Assembly (NCBI GenBank): GCA_041749595.1
Contig: JBGTBA010000122.1
Span: forward strand, 1-51,284
Source of the DNA: Aurantibrevibacter sp041749595
Lineage (GTDB): Bacteria > Bacteroidota > Bacteroidia > Flavobacteriales > Flavobacteriaceae
Direction of reading: 5' to 3'
DNA: 51,284 nucleotides
Shown in pieces: positions 17,431 to 25,484 of this stretch (the stretch's first letter is position 1; each line of letters starts with the position of its first letter). Made by a program: the position numbers and the translations under genes. The notes beneath the pieces are model-generated. The model was not told where the DNA came from, searched no databases, and worked only from the letters and a program-made list of their open reading frames with translations.

Positions 17431-19942
17431 GTTCTTTACATATCATATCCATTCGCTTCTGAGCGCCCCAAAAATCCATACCGATCTTTTGTGGGATCTC
17501 TCCTTGCTTTTCATCGGGCTAAGTACCTTATACTTTGCGGCAGTGTTCTTCTTTAGAAACAGACAGGCCTCCAATTCGGCGAAAATGATGGGGAGAAAGA
17601 AAACATTGGCTCCCATGATAAGTGAATTTCTTTTTTTTGAAGAAGAGTCGTCCAAAAATGAGAAAAGCGATTACATAAACCTCAAGATCGAGATTAGGGA
17701 ACTCCTAAAGGATGTTTATAACCGAAAAGCATTGTCCAGTATATTATTGGATCTGCAAAAAGATGTTTCGGGAGACACCAAAAAGCGCGTCTTTAAATTA
17801 TATAAGGATCTCGGTTTGGACCAAGATGCCTATGTAAAATTAAAAAGTTGGCGATGGGAAGTGGTTTCGCAAGGTATTCTGGAGCTAACCCAAATGCAGG
17901 TTACGGAATCTTTTGGTTTCATCACAAAATTCATCAATGATAAAAGAGGGGTTATCCGTAAACAGGCTGAAATTGCGACCGTAACCCTAAAGCATGAGGG
18001 AATCGCTTACTTTCTGGACACCACCCAATACAAAATTTCCGAATGGCAGCAATTAAAATTGTTGGATGTTATACGCAATCTGGAAGATTTTAACCCACCA
18101 AAGTTTAAAGCATGGCTTACCTCTAAAAATAGCTATGCTGTACTTTTTGCCTTACGATTGATAAAGTACTATAATCAAAATGATGCTTACACTTCTATCA
18201 TTCAATTGGTAAAGCATAAAAATGACCAAATCAAGGCAGAGGCAATAAGTTGCATCAAAGAGTTCAATATACTTGAGGCCCGTGAAACGCTGAAATCCGT
18301 CTTCTGGAAATGTAATGTGGACATTAAGATTTTAATATTGGACACCATAGCCTTATTTGGACAAGAAGAGGACATTTTTTTTCTTAAATTAATTGAAAAC
18401 AAAGTAGTTAACTATTCAGTAAGAAGTAAAGCATTAAGTGCTATTAATGCTATTTACCCAGAAAGCGTCATACCGACCGAAGATATTATAGAACTGTTCG
18501 GAAATCAAATACCGGATGATATCGTCACGGGAACAGCGAAAACTTCGGCTTCGGAAATTGACCTAGAAATAGATATTGCCGAACATAGATTTAAAACTGC
18601 GGATATTTTGGAGATCGAAGACAAGGAAGCATTGGAAGCATTTCTGAAAGATGAAATGGAGGAAACTGTCAGCAAATTTGAAAATGGACCGATCTTGGAC
18701 AAAGAAGAAATAATGGCTCCACATTTTATCCCCTACATTGTGGAAAATGAAGGGGCAACATCAAATAACCTGGATATTGAGGTAGATTATGTTGGAATAA
18801 ATCGCCAATCCATCAAAACTGGGGACGATACCGAAATCAGTGAAGAACAAGATTTTGTTGAGCATATAGAAGCGTCCCACAAAACTTTGAGGTTCGATTT
18901 TTTGCCCCTCATTTGTGAAAATGAAACAGGGTTTCCCAATAAATCCATGGATACACCCGCATCTGAATTTACCGATGTGCTTAAGTACCATGTATTTTAT
19001 GAAGAAGTGGGGAGAACGACCCCATTGCCCGTACAAGATGAATGTAATAGAGAATCTTTTAGAAACCCAGAGGGTGTTTCGGAGGATATTGGTTTAATGG
19101 AGATCGATTTTTTGCCCATAGTGGATAACCAGAAAAAAGAATGGAGGGACATAGCTATAAAATTTCCTTTGCCCAGCCCTTGTTTCCCAATAGAAATGAA
19201 CAATAAAAACCTTATGGAAACCTTCATTGATGAGGAATATAGCAACATGGATCTTTTGGAGGCCATAGAAGAATTGGGGGATAAGCGCGAGATCCCATTT
19301 TTAAAGGAAATGATGGAAATTGGGGAAGAGGCCATAAAAGAAAGGATAACCGAATTGATTCGTGTTTTTTCCAAGGAAAACGAACCTTCTATATTTACTG
19401 GATCCAATTCTTCCGGCAACTTGGACAATGGCCCATACAGCATTTTTGAAGACTTCTTTAGACATTGTGATACGGAGGGCAAACTGATCTTGTTAGAGGA
19501 AATAGCAACGGTTGGTGATGAAAAAGAACTTTATTTTTTGTCCAAGCTATTGACAGATCCAGAGATAAAAATAAGGGAACGCGCAAAAAAAGCGCATGAT
19601 GAACTTAAAAACAGGATATCCGAAATAAGTGGGGCCGTTAGGGTAGGTGAAGAGCATAAAACACATCTAAGCGTAGGGGCATATAATGGATATGGGGGAC
19701 TGAATTTCAAAGAAGCCCCGATATTTACGTCTAAGGAAGAGAAAAAAACAACAGTTGGTAATGACGCTCGGAAAACCAAACAGTTATTACCATTGGAGTA
19801 TTGTTTCTTGTTGGACGAACTGAAAATAGAACCATTCAGCCCCAATTCAATAGCCGACATTGGATTTGAATTGACGATTGATATGGAAACTTCAGATGAA
19901 AACAAGAAGGAAGTTGTTAATGATCGATTTAGGACAAAATAA
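17420..19942 (+). CDS. Membrane-anchored HEAT-repeat protein of the exopolysaccharide cluster
   Basis: 840 residues if started at TTG 17420; a TTG at 17489 (WDLSLLFIGLSTLYF) would give a more usual N-out anchor. No ATG precedes residue 55. One membrane helix at about residues 24-46 is followed by a cytoplasmic HEAT-type helical repeat region (about 60-360). Then comes a long acidic linker holding three copies of a short motif (HFIPYIVENE, DFLPLICENE, DFLPIVDNQ). A second HEAT pair sits near residues 600-740 (LLEAIEELGDKREIPFLKEM, LLEEIATVGDEKELYFLSKL). It looks like a scaffold linking the regulator to the glycosyltransferase. No catalytic motif seen. Confidence 0.75.
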   Translation: MQCKFFTYHIHSLLSAPKIHTDLLWDLSLLFIGLSTLYFAAVFFFRNRQASNSAKMMGRKKTLAPMISEFLFFEEESSKNEKSDYINLKIEIRELLKDVYNRKALSSILLDLQKDVSGDTKKRVFKLYKDLGLDQDAYVKLKSWRWEVVSQGILELTQMQVTESFGFITKFINDKRGVIRKQAEIATVTLKHEGIAYFLDTTQYKISEWQQLKLLDVIRNLEDFNPPKFKAWLTSKNSYAVLFALRLIKYYNQNDAYTSIIQLVKHKNDQIKAEAISCIKEFNILEARETLKSVFWKCNVDIKILILDTIALFGQEEDIFFLKLIENKVVNYSVRSKALSAINAIYPESVIPTEDIIELFGNQIPDDIVTGTAKTSASEIDLEIDIAEHRFKTADILEIEDKEALEAFLKDEMEETVSKFENGPILDKEEIMAPHFIPYIVENEGATSNNLDIEVDYVGINRQSIKTGDDTEISEEQDFVEHIEASHKTLRFDFLPLICENETGFPNKSMDTPASEFTDVLKYHVFYEEVGRTTPLPVQDECNRESFRNPEGVSEDIGLMEIDFLPIVDNQKKEWRDIAIKFPLPSPCFPIEMNNKNLMETFIDEEYSNMDLLEAIEELGDKREIPFLKEMMEIGEEAIKERITELIRVFSKENEPSIFTGSNSSGNLDNGPYSIFEDFFRHCDTEGKLILLEEIATVGDEKELYFLSKLLTDPEIKIRERAKKAHDELKNRISEISGAVRVGEEHKTHLSVGAYNGYGGLNFKEAPIFTSKEEKKTTVGNDARKTKQLLPLEYCFLLDELKIEPFSPNSIADIGFELTIDMETSDENKKEVVNDRFRTK

Positions 19943-19955
19943 AAAGGAAAGTTAA

Positions 19956-21383
19956 ATGGATAACGGTATCTTAGATATTATCCTGGATTACATAAACATT
20001 GTGTTTTTGGTGTTTACTTTAGTGCTGTTTTCCTTGTTCAGCGTTATGGGCTATTTATCCACCAGAAACTCCATACACTATAAAAACAAGAACAGTTTTG
20101 TGGACCTGTCCAAGATCATGGCATCCCCTTTGGCACCCAGCATAACCATAATAGCCCCGGCCTATAACGAAGGGCTCACCATCGTTGAAAATATCCGTTC
20201 CCTATTGTCGCTCCAATATGTGGATTATGAGGTCATGGTGGTCAATGATGGCAGTAAGGATGATACGTTGCAAAAAATGATCGAGGCATACGACTTGGTA
20301 AAAATTGAACAAAAAATAGATCCCGAATGGAAATCCAAACCCATAAGGGGCATCTACAAATCCGGTCATCGTTCTTTTTCTAAGTTAACCGTAATTGACA
20401 AAGAAAATGGCGGTAAATCAGATGCTTTAAATACGGGTATTCAATTATCTGAAAACAAATATGTTGGATGTATAGATGTTGATTGTCTGTTACTTCCAGA
20501 AGCACTTTTGCATGTAGTAAAATCATTTTACCAAAGAACCCAAAAAAGGGTGATCGCCGTTGGCGGGGTAATCCGAGTTGCCAATTCCTGCGTCATTTCC
20601 GGTGGGGTACTTGAAGAAATACGGTTGCCCAAAAATTTACTTGCCAAGTTTCAATTATTGGAATATACCCGTTCCTTCATCTTGGGAAGAATGGCATGGG
20701 GACGTATAGACAGCCTTTTGATAATTTCCGGGGCTTTTGGCTTTTTTGATCGCGAAATAGCCCTTGCGGTAGGGGGGTATGATACCAATACCGTTGGTGA
20801 GGACATGGAAATTGTATTTAAAATGCGCCGGTATATGGCAGAGCGCAATCTGCCCTATACGGTGGAGTACATACCAGACCCTTTATGTTGGACGGAGGTA
20901 CCGGAGGATTTAAAAATATTGGTAAACCAAAGAGATCGATGGTCGCGGGGAAACCTAGAGACACTTTACAAGCACAAGGACATGTTCTTTAACCCCAAAT
21001 TTGGAAGATTGGGCATGTTGAGCTATCCGTATTGGTTTTTTTACGAATGGCTGGCTCCTTTGTTGGAGTTTTTTGGTTTTTTCTCCATAGTGGTTTTTTA
21101 CTTTTTGGGAATCTTGAATTGGGAATTCTTCTTGGCAATAACCTTTACCGTGTACATGTTTTCAATAATGTTTTCCTTTTATGCCATTTTGTGGGATGTG
21201 TATTCCTATAACGAATATACAAAGACCAGGGACATTTTAACCTTAATGGCCTGCGCCATAATAGAGCCAATTGTCTTTCACCCCATTGTGGTGTATTCGG
21301 CTGTCCGGGGAAATTATAAGAAATTGTTCAAAGTACGGTCAGGTTGGGGCACTATAACAAGAAAAGGCTTTACTAAAGTATAG
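19956..21383 (+). CDS. Processive family 2 glycosyltransferase (PgaC/BcsA-like)
   Basis: 475 residues. One N-terminal membrane helix (about 12-34) is followed by a GT-A domain: APAYNEG, VMVVNDGSKDDT, DKENGGKSDALNTG and the metal-binding region CIDVDC. The catalytic base lies in VGEDME (Asp283), and the processivity motif is QRDRW (residues 325-329). Several membrane helices follow from about residue 350 to 445. Such enzymes polymerise and often translocate beta-linked polymers such as poly-N-acetylglucosamine. It starts 13 bases after the HEAT gene and ends 3 bases before the LtaS-like gene. The sugar is not predictable from sequence. Confidence 0.88.
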   Translation: MDNGILDIILDYINIVFLVFTLVLFSLFSVMGYLSTRNSIHYKNKNSFVDLSKIMASPLAPSITIIAPAYNEGLTIVENIRSLLSLQYVDYEVMVVNDGSKDDTLQKMIEAYDLVKIEQKIDPEWKSKPIRGIYKSGHRSFSKLTVIDKENGGKSDALNTGIQLSENKYVGCIDVDCLLLPEALLHVVKSFYQRTQKRVIAVGGVIRVANSCVISGGVLEEIRLPKNLLAKFQLLEYTRSFILGRMAWGRIDSLLIISGAFGFFDREIALAVGGYDTNTVGEDMEIVFKMRRYMAERNLPYTVEYIPDPLCWTEVPEDLKILVNQRDRWSRGNLETLYKHKDMFFNPKFGRLGMLSYPYWFFYEWLAPLLEFFGFFSIVVFYFLGILNWEFFLAITFTVYMFSIMFSFYAILWDVYSYNEYTKTRDILTLMACAIIEPIVFHPIVVYSAVRGNYKKLFKVRSGWGTITRKGFTKV

Positions 21384-21386
21384 AAG

Positions 21387-23780
21387 ATGCAAGTTGTAGA
21401 AAAAGAAGAGCGTAACATGGATCGAAAGAAATTGAAGGATTTCATTCCGTTGGCCATTGCTTTTTTTGGAAGCCTGGTATTCCTGTCCATCTATCAAAAT
21501 ATTCGTTTATATGCCTCTGGGATCCTAGATGGTTTTATCAACAAAAGTCTTTTCCTTCTTTTACTTCACCATACTGGATTTACAGCTATTATGGCCATTG
21601 TACTTGCATTTTTATTTAATTTTATAGAAAGGAAAAAAGCTAGATTGGGGTTCAAAGTGGCCAAGATTATTTTGCTTGTTTTCTTGTTGGTGGAAGGGTG
21701 GTTGATAGAGTATTACGTAAGGAATTATGAAATTCTAGGGGACGACGTTTTTGGCCTAAATGTCACAAGTGCCCAGATAGCATCAGTGCTATTGTACGGA
21801 TCGGTACTTATGATCGGCTCAGGGATTCTTTTTCATTTTTTATATAAAATGGCATGTTCCACCTATACGATCATTAGTAGAATGTACCCGTTCACCATTG
21901 TTTTGTTCAGTCTTTTCCTGGCTACCCTGGCCGCGGATAAAAAGCCCATCAATGAGAACAGGGTACAACATCTAGTGACCGGTATTTCTTCTGCGCTGCT
22001 TGATTTTAATAAATATGAAGGCTCGGAGGAGTATCCTTTATTAAAACCATATGCGAAGAACGATGTTTTTGGAGGGTACTTTAACCTAAAAAACGAAAGA
22101 CCCAACATGGTGATCCTTATCGTTGAAGGATTGGGATCTGATTTTGTTGGGGACAAAGCACTTTATAAAGGGTTTGCCCCTTTTCTGGACTCTTTAAGGG
22201 GGCAGTCCCTCTATTGGGATAATTTCGTAAGCAATACGGGAGAAAGTTTTGCGGCAATGCCCACTATTTTGGGATCTTTGCCTTTTGGCGAAAAAGGGTT
22301 TACCAATATAGAAGGCACTTCTAGCAGGAACACCTTATTTGGCATTCTTAAAAAAAATGGCTATGCCACCTCATTTAATTATGGGGGCAATAGTGCCCTG
22401 AACCATTTTGATAAGTTTTTGGACGAAGAGCGGGTAGATTTCATTTTGGACAGGAAAGCTTTCGGGCCTGATTACAAATTGCAGGAGGAAGATGCGGCCG
22501 GAATATCCTTGGGCTATCCGGACAAGGAACTATTTAGAAAATGGGCCGCTTCCACAATATATCAAAAAAAACCAAAACTGGAGGTGTTCCTTACCCTAAG
22601 TTCCAAAACCCCCTTCGCGGTCCCCTATAGTAAAACGTACCAAGGTAAGGTAGAAACCATCTTGGCAAAATCGCAAATGGCACCTAGAATCTCTAAATTG
22701 ATCAAAAAAAATAAGGAAATCTTTGCGAGTATCCTATATACCGACGAGGCTTTGGCAGGTTTTTTTGCCTCTTATAAAAATAGGCCAGAATTTGGCAACA
22801 CCATTTTTATTGTTACCGGAAGCCATAACCTAACGGAGCTGCCCGCTAGAAATGAGGCAAGCAGGTACAGGGTGCCACTTATCATCTATAGTCCACTTTT
22901 AAAGTCCCCAAAAAAAATGAAGTATCTGGTTTCCCATGCGGATATTGTGCCCACATTGGTTTCCCTTCTGGACGAAGAGTACCACTTAAAGATACCACAA
23001 AAGGTTGCATGGTTGGGAAATAGCTTATTGTTGGGCACTCCCTTTGATGATTCCAAGGAAATTCCGCTTTTCAGGAATAAGAATAGCATCCAGGACTACA
23101 TCTATGGTCCATTTTTTCTTTCCGCCGGGCAAGTATATAAGTTCGACAGGAATTTAGAACCTACAGAAGTGGAAGATGCGCCCGTAAAGACGGTTAAAAA
23201 AAGTTTTGATTATTTCAGATCGATCAATGCCTATACAACGGCAAACGACAAAATCCTTCCGGATTCCATGGCCATTTTTAATCCGCTTAAAAATAAATTC
23301 ACAAAACAGGAACTGGTCTGGATAAGCAGTGTTTTTAATGGTAGGGATTTTGATGGGGCCTATGAGACCGCAAGGGAATTGGCTTTTAAAAATGAAATGG
23401 AAAGGGCCTTTCTTTTGTGCAGGTACATTATTGTTGCAATTCCACGCCATGCAGATGCGGAAATATTGATGGGGAGGATGCATGCTTGGCAGGGCGATTA
23501 TGGGAAGGCCATGGACATATTGGAAGAAACGGTAAGAAAGTACCCCGTATATGTCGATGGATATTCGGCCTTGCTCGATGTGTATTTTTGGGCGGACAAA
23601 AACGAAAAGGCGATCGATCTTCAGGAAAACATCAAACGGAACAATATAAAATCAATCGAAATTACCCAAAAAATGGTAAGGGCATACCAACAAACCCAAA
23701 AAGGGATTTCTAAAGACACGCTTGCCAGTTTTTCTATAAACCCTGAAATTCAGGCATCCATAACAGCAATTGACCAATAG
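21387..23780 (+). CDS. LtaS/sulfatase-like membrane protein with C-terminal TPR domain
   Basis: 797 residues. About five membrane helices lie in the first 185 residues, then a periplasmic alkaline-phosphatase-superfamily domain: MVILIVEGLGSDFVG (Glu247), SNTGESFAAMPTILGSLP (nucleophile candidate Ser287 or Thr284), GSHNLTE and VSHADIVPTLVSLLD (His517, Asp519). Two residues are atypical. The usual Asp-His of metal site 2 reads Ser479-His480, and the LtaS substrate His region reads SSKTPF. From about residue 655 a TPR module follows (ARELAF, GRMHAWQGDYGKAMDIL). Closest in layout to phosphoglycerol or phosphoethanolamine transferases, so it may decorate the polymer, or it may be a non-catalytic structural relative. 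Confidence 0.8.
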   Translation: MQVVEKEERNMDRKKLKDFIPLAIAFFGSLVFLSIYQNIRLYASGILDGFINKSLFLLLLHHTGFTAIMAIVLAFLFNFIERKKARLGFKVAKIILLVFLLVEGWLIEYYVRNYEILGDDVFGLNVTSAQIASVLLYGSVLMIGSGILFHFLYKMACSTYTIISRMYPFTIVLFSLFLATLAADKKPINENRVQHLVTGISSALLDFNKYEGSEEYPLLKPYAKNDVFGGYFNLKNERPNMVILIVEGLGSDFVGDKALYKGFAPFLDSLRGQSLYWDNFVSNTGESFAAMPTILGSLPFGEKGFTNIEGTSSRNTLFGILKKNGYATSFNYGGNSALNHFDKFLDEERVDFILDRKAFGPDYKLQEEDAAGISLGYPDKELFRKWAASTIYQKKPKLEVFLTLSSKTPFAVPYSKTYQGKVETILAKSQMAPRISKLIKKNKEIFASILYTDEALAGFFASYKNRPEFGNTIFIVTGSHNLTELPARNEASRYRVPLIIYSPLLKSPKKMKYLVSHADIVPTLVSLLDEEYHLKIPQKVAWLGNSLLLGTPFDDSKEIPLFRNKNSIQDYIYGPFFLSAGQVYKFDRNLEPTEVEDAPVKTVKKSFDYFRSINAYTTANDKILPDSMAIFNPLKNKFTKQELVWISSVFNGRDFDGAYETARELAFKNEMERAFLLCRYIIVAIPRHADAEILMGRMHAWQGDYGKAMDILEETVRKYPVYVDGYSALLDVYFWADKNEKAIDLQENIKRNNIKSIEITQKMVRAYQQTQKGISKDTLASFSINPEIQASITAIDQ

Positions 23781-25028
23781 ATGAGGATCTTAAAACAGTG
23801 CACCATACTTATTTTTCTGATACATAGCCTAGCGATTTTCGCACAGGGAGCCACCTATAGGGGCAATCCAGATACTTCTTTCCTTACCGCAAGGGATTTG
23901 GCTTTTAGTGGCAACCGTTCTCAGGCCAAGGATACTTTGGCACTCATCCTTACAAAATATCCTGATTATACCGATGTTAGAAACTTGTTGGCCAAAATCC
24001 ATAGCTGGGACGGCGATTACGATATTGCCCGCCGACAGTTCAACAAAATAACTTCCTCTGAAAAAACAAATAAAGAGGTATGGATAGCTGCAATAAAAAA
24101 CGAACTGTACGCAACTAATTATGCCACTGCACTTGGATTGGGCAATAAGGCTTTGCTATATGTGGGTGCAGATAAGGATTTGGAGCAGCTAAGGGGCCAG
24201 GCGTTACAGAATATCAATGAAAACGAAGGGAACAGAATGGGATCGGTTGAAATAATTGCCCCAAAGGATTCCTTGGAAGCAGATCCAAATTCAGCTAAAA
24301 ATAGAATTGGGATTTACAATGCCATTGATGTTTTTGATGTGGTCTATGACCCAATGGTGGCATCCAGCATTGAATATAAAAAGGATACAAAACTGGGCAG
24401 TGTGCTTCCACGGATCAACTATGCCAATAGATTTCAGACCAATGGCCTGCAGTACGAAATTGATTTTTACCCAAGGGTATCCAAAACTTTTTATGCATAT
24501 TTAAATTATGGCTATTCCGCATCCGCCATTTATCCGGACCATCGGGTAGGGGGGGAGCTATATGCCAATCTGCCAAAAGCACTGGAAACGTCATTGGGCT
24601 TTAGATATTTGAAATTCAACAATATAGATGCCAAGATAATAACAGGTTCGGCAGGACTTTATAAAGGAAATTATTATTTCTCCTTTAGGCCTTTCGTAAC
24701 ACTGCCCGAAGGAGCAAATCCAATTGGGTTTTCCGGTAGTTTGTTGGCACGGAAATACCTAAGGGACAAGGATAATTATTTGGGAATTAACGCAGTGGTC
24801 GGCTATGCCCCTGAACTGAGACAGTTAAGGACAAATTCTGTTTTGTTGGCGGAAACCCTATTGCATATAGAATCTGAACAATTGAATTTGGAATATCAAT
24901 TTTCAAGTGGCAGAGGATATAACATATACAGGGCCAATCTTGGGGTAACGCGCCAGGAGTTGGTCTTTGATCCCGGAAATTTCTTTTGGGCCGTTTCGGC
25001 AGGGATTACCTACCAAGTTAAATTTTAG
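23781..25028 (+). CDS. YaiO-type outer-membrane beta-barrel with N-terminal TPR
   Basis: 415 residues, starting directly on the base after the upstream stop. A Sec signal peptide (IFLIHSLAIFAQGA) is followed by a short TPR domain (LTARDLAFSGNRSQA, LLAKIHSWDGDYDIARRQF). The C-terminal 230 residues or so are rich in alternating aromatic and polar residues (YEIDFYPRVSKTFYAYLNYG, LETSLGFRYLKF) and end with TYQVKF, as in outer-membrane barrels with a terminal Phe. YaiO-family barrels accompany polymer glycosyltransferases, so this is the probable exit channel or outer-membrane anchor of the cluster. Confidence 0.85.
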   Translation: MRILKQCTILIFLIHSLAIFAQGATYRGNPDTSFLTARDLAFSGNRSQAKDTLALILTKYPDYTDVRNLLAKIHSWDGDYDIARRQFNKITSSEKTNKEVWIAAIKNELYATNYATALGLGNKALLYVGADKDLEQLRGQALQNINENEGNRMGSVEIIAPKDSLEADPNSAKNRIGIYNAIDVFDVVYDPMVASSIEYKKDTKLGSVLPRINYANRFQTNGLQYEIDFYPRVSKTFYAYLNYGYSASAIYPDHRVGGELYANLPKALETSLGFRYLKFNNIDAKIITGSAGLYKGNYYFSFRPFVTLPEGANPIGFSGSLLARKYLRDKDNYLGINAVVGYAPELRQLRTNSVLLAETLLHIESEQLNLEYQFSSGRGYNIYRANLGVTRQELVFDPGNFFWAVSAGITYQVKF

Positions 25029-25030
25029 TC

Positions 25031-25058
25031 AACACATACCTTCAAGAAGGGGTGTTTT
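25031..25058 (+). terminator. Weak hairpin after the exopolysaccharide operon
   Basis: AACAC (25031-25035) and CCTTC (25039-25043) pair with GAAGG (25046-25050) and GTGTT (25052-25056), followed by only two more T. It may terminate the six-gene operon inefficiently, allowing read-through into the small ORFs. Confidence 0.35.
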
Positions 25059-25175
25059 ACAACAAAAAATTAAGGATACACCACATTTTATTGTGCCATT
25101 TGATCTAATTAAATAAGTTTACGATGTGATTGTTGAATCCCAAATCCGAATAACAACTATATACCAAATCAAACC

Positions 25176-25274
25176 ATGTTATACGATACCTACGGAGAAG
25201 AATACCTATCGTTTCTCCAAGATTTAAATGAAATTTTAAGTTTAAATGAATTAGCTGAGTTGGATTACATGTAA
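25176..25274 (+). CDS. Tiny acidic protein, 32 residues, copy 1
   Basis: ATG 25176 to TAA 25272-25274. The core is EEYLSFLQDLNEIL, followed by SLNELAELDYM. It has no Cys, no double-Gly leader motif and no signal peptide, and it looks like one amphipathic acidic helix. A second ORF 36 bases downstream encodes a clearly related peptide sharing Y-L-x-F-hydrophobic-x-D-L-N-E-I-L. Conservation between two neighbouring copies is the evidence that it is real. Its last codons form half of a perfect palindrome followed by a T run. No known family recognised. Possible roles include a regulatory micropeptide or a RiPP-like substrate; none is shown. Confidence 0.6.
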   Translation: MLYDTYGEEYLSFLQDLNEILSLNELAELDYM

Positions 25275-25290
25275 TCCAACCGGCTTTTTT
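25259..25290 (+). terminator. 22-bp perfect palindrome and T run between the two tiny ORFs
   Basis: Bases 25259-25280 form a perfect palindrome centred on CATG, followed by CGGC and T6 (25285-25290). AGC at 25253-25255 can extend the stem with GCT at 25283-25285. It overlaps the last five codons of the first small ORF. It would act as an intrinsic terminator or attenuator, putting the second ORF at lower expression or under its own promoter. Confidence 0.55.
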
Positions 25291-25310
25291 AAATCCAAAA
25301 CCCCACAATT

Positions 25311-25412
25311 ATGGCTAACCAAAATCCTGACAATGCAGCTTATTTAAATTTTATTGAAGATTTAAATGAAATACTAATCGATTATAATATCAACAAACTG
25401 AATTTTTCCTAA
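25311..25412 (+). CDS. Tiny acidic protein, 33 residues, copy 2
   Basis: ATG 25311 to TAA 25410-25412. The sequence contains NAAYLNFIEDLNEIL, matching copy 1 at Y, L, F, D, L, N, E, I and L in the same register, then a divergent asparagine-rich tail ending NKLNFS. The nucleotide words GATTTAAATGAAAT are also shared with copy 1, so this is a tandem duplication that kept its reading frame. It is followed 23 bases later by a strong bidirectional terminator. Function unknown; no family recognised. Confidence 0.6.
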   Translation: MANQNPDNAAYLNFIEDLNEILIDYNINKLNFS

Positions 25413-25435
25413 GTATTTTAGTGTTCAATGGCATG

Positions 25436-25469
25436 AAAAAAGAGTCTATGTGAGCGGACTCTTTTTTTT
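25436..25469 (+). terminator. Strong bidirectional terminator
   Basis: AAAAAAGAGTC (25436-25446) pairs perfectly with GACTCTTTTTT (25457-25467), loop of 10 bases, T run continuing to 25469. The A run on the left gives a T run on minus, so it also ends the sigma factor gene converging from the right. Confidence 0.85.
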
Positions 25470-25484
25470 GTCCTTACCCTATCC

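Noticed and set aside
18997..19905. Long minus-strand frames of 161 and 124 residues across the HEAT gene
   Set aside because: Serine-rich antisense frames produced by the coding bias of the plus strand; no motifs.
25259..25280. CRISPR-like or mobile-repeat reading of the 22-bp palindrome
   Set aside because: Single copy in the window and followed by a T run, so terminator or attenuator fits better.
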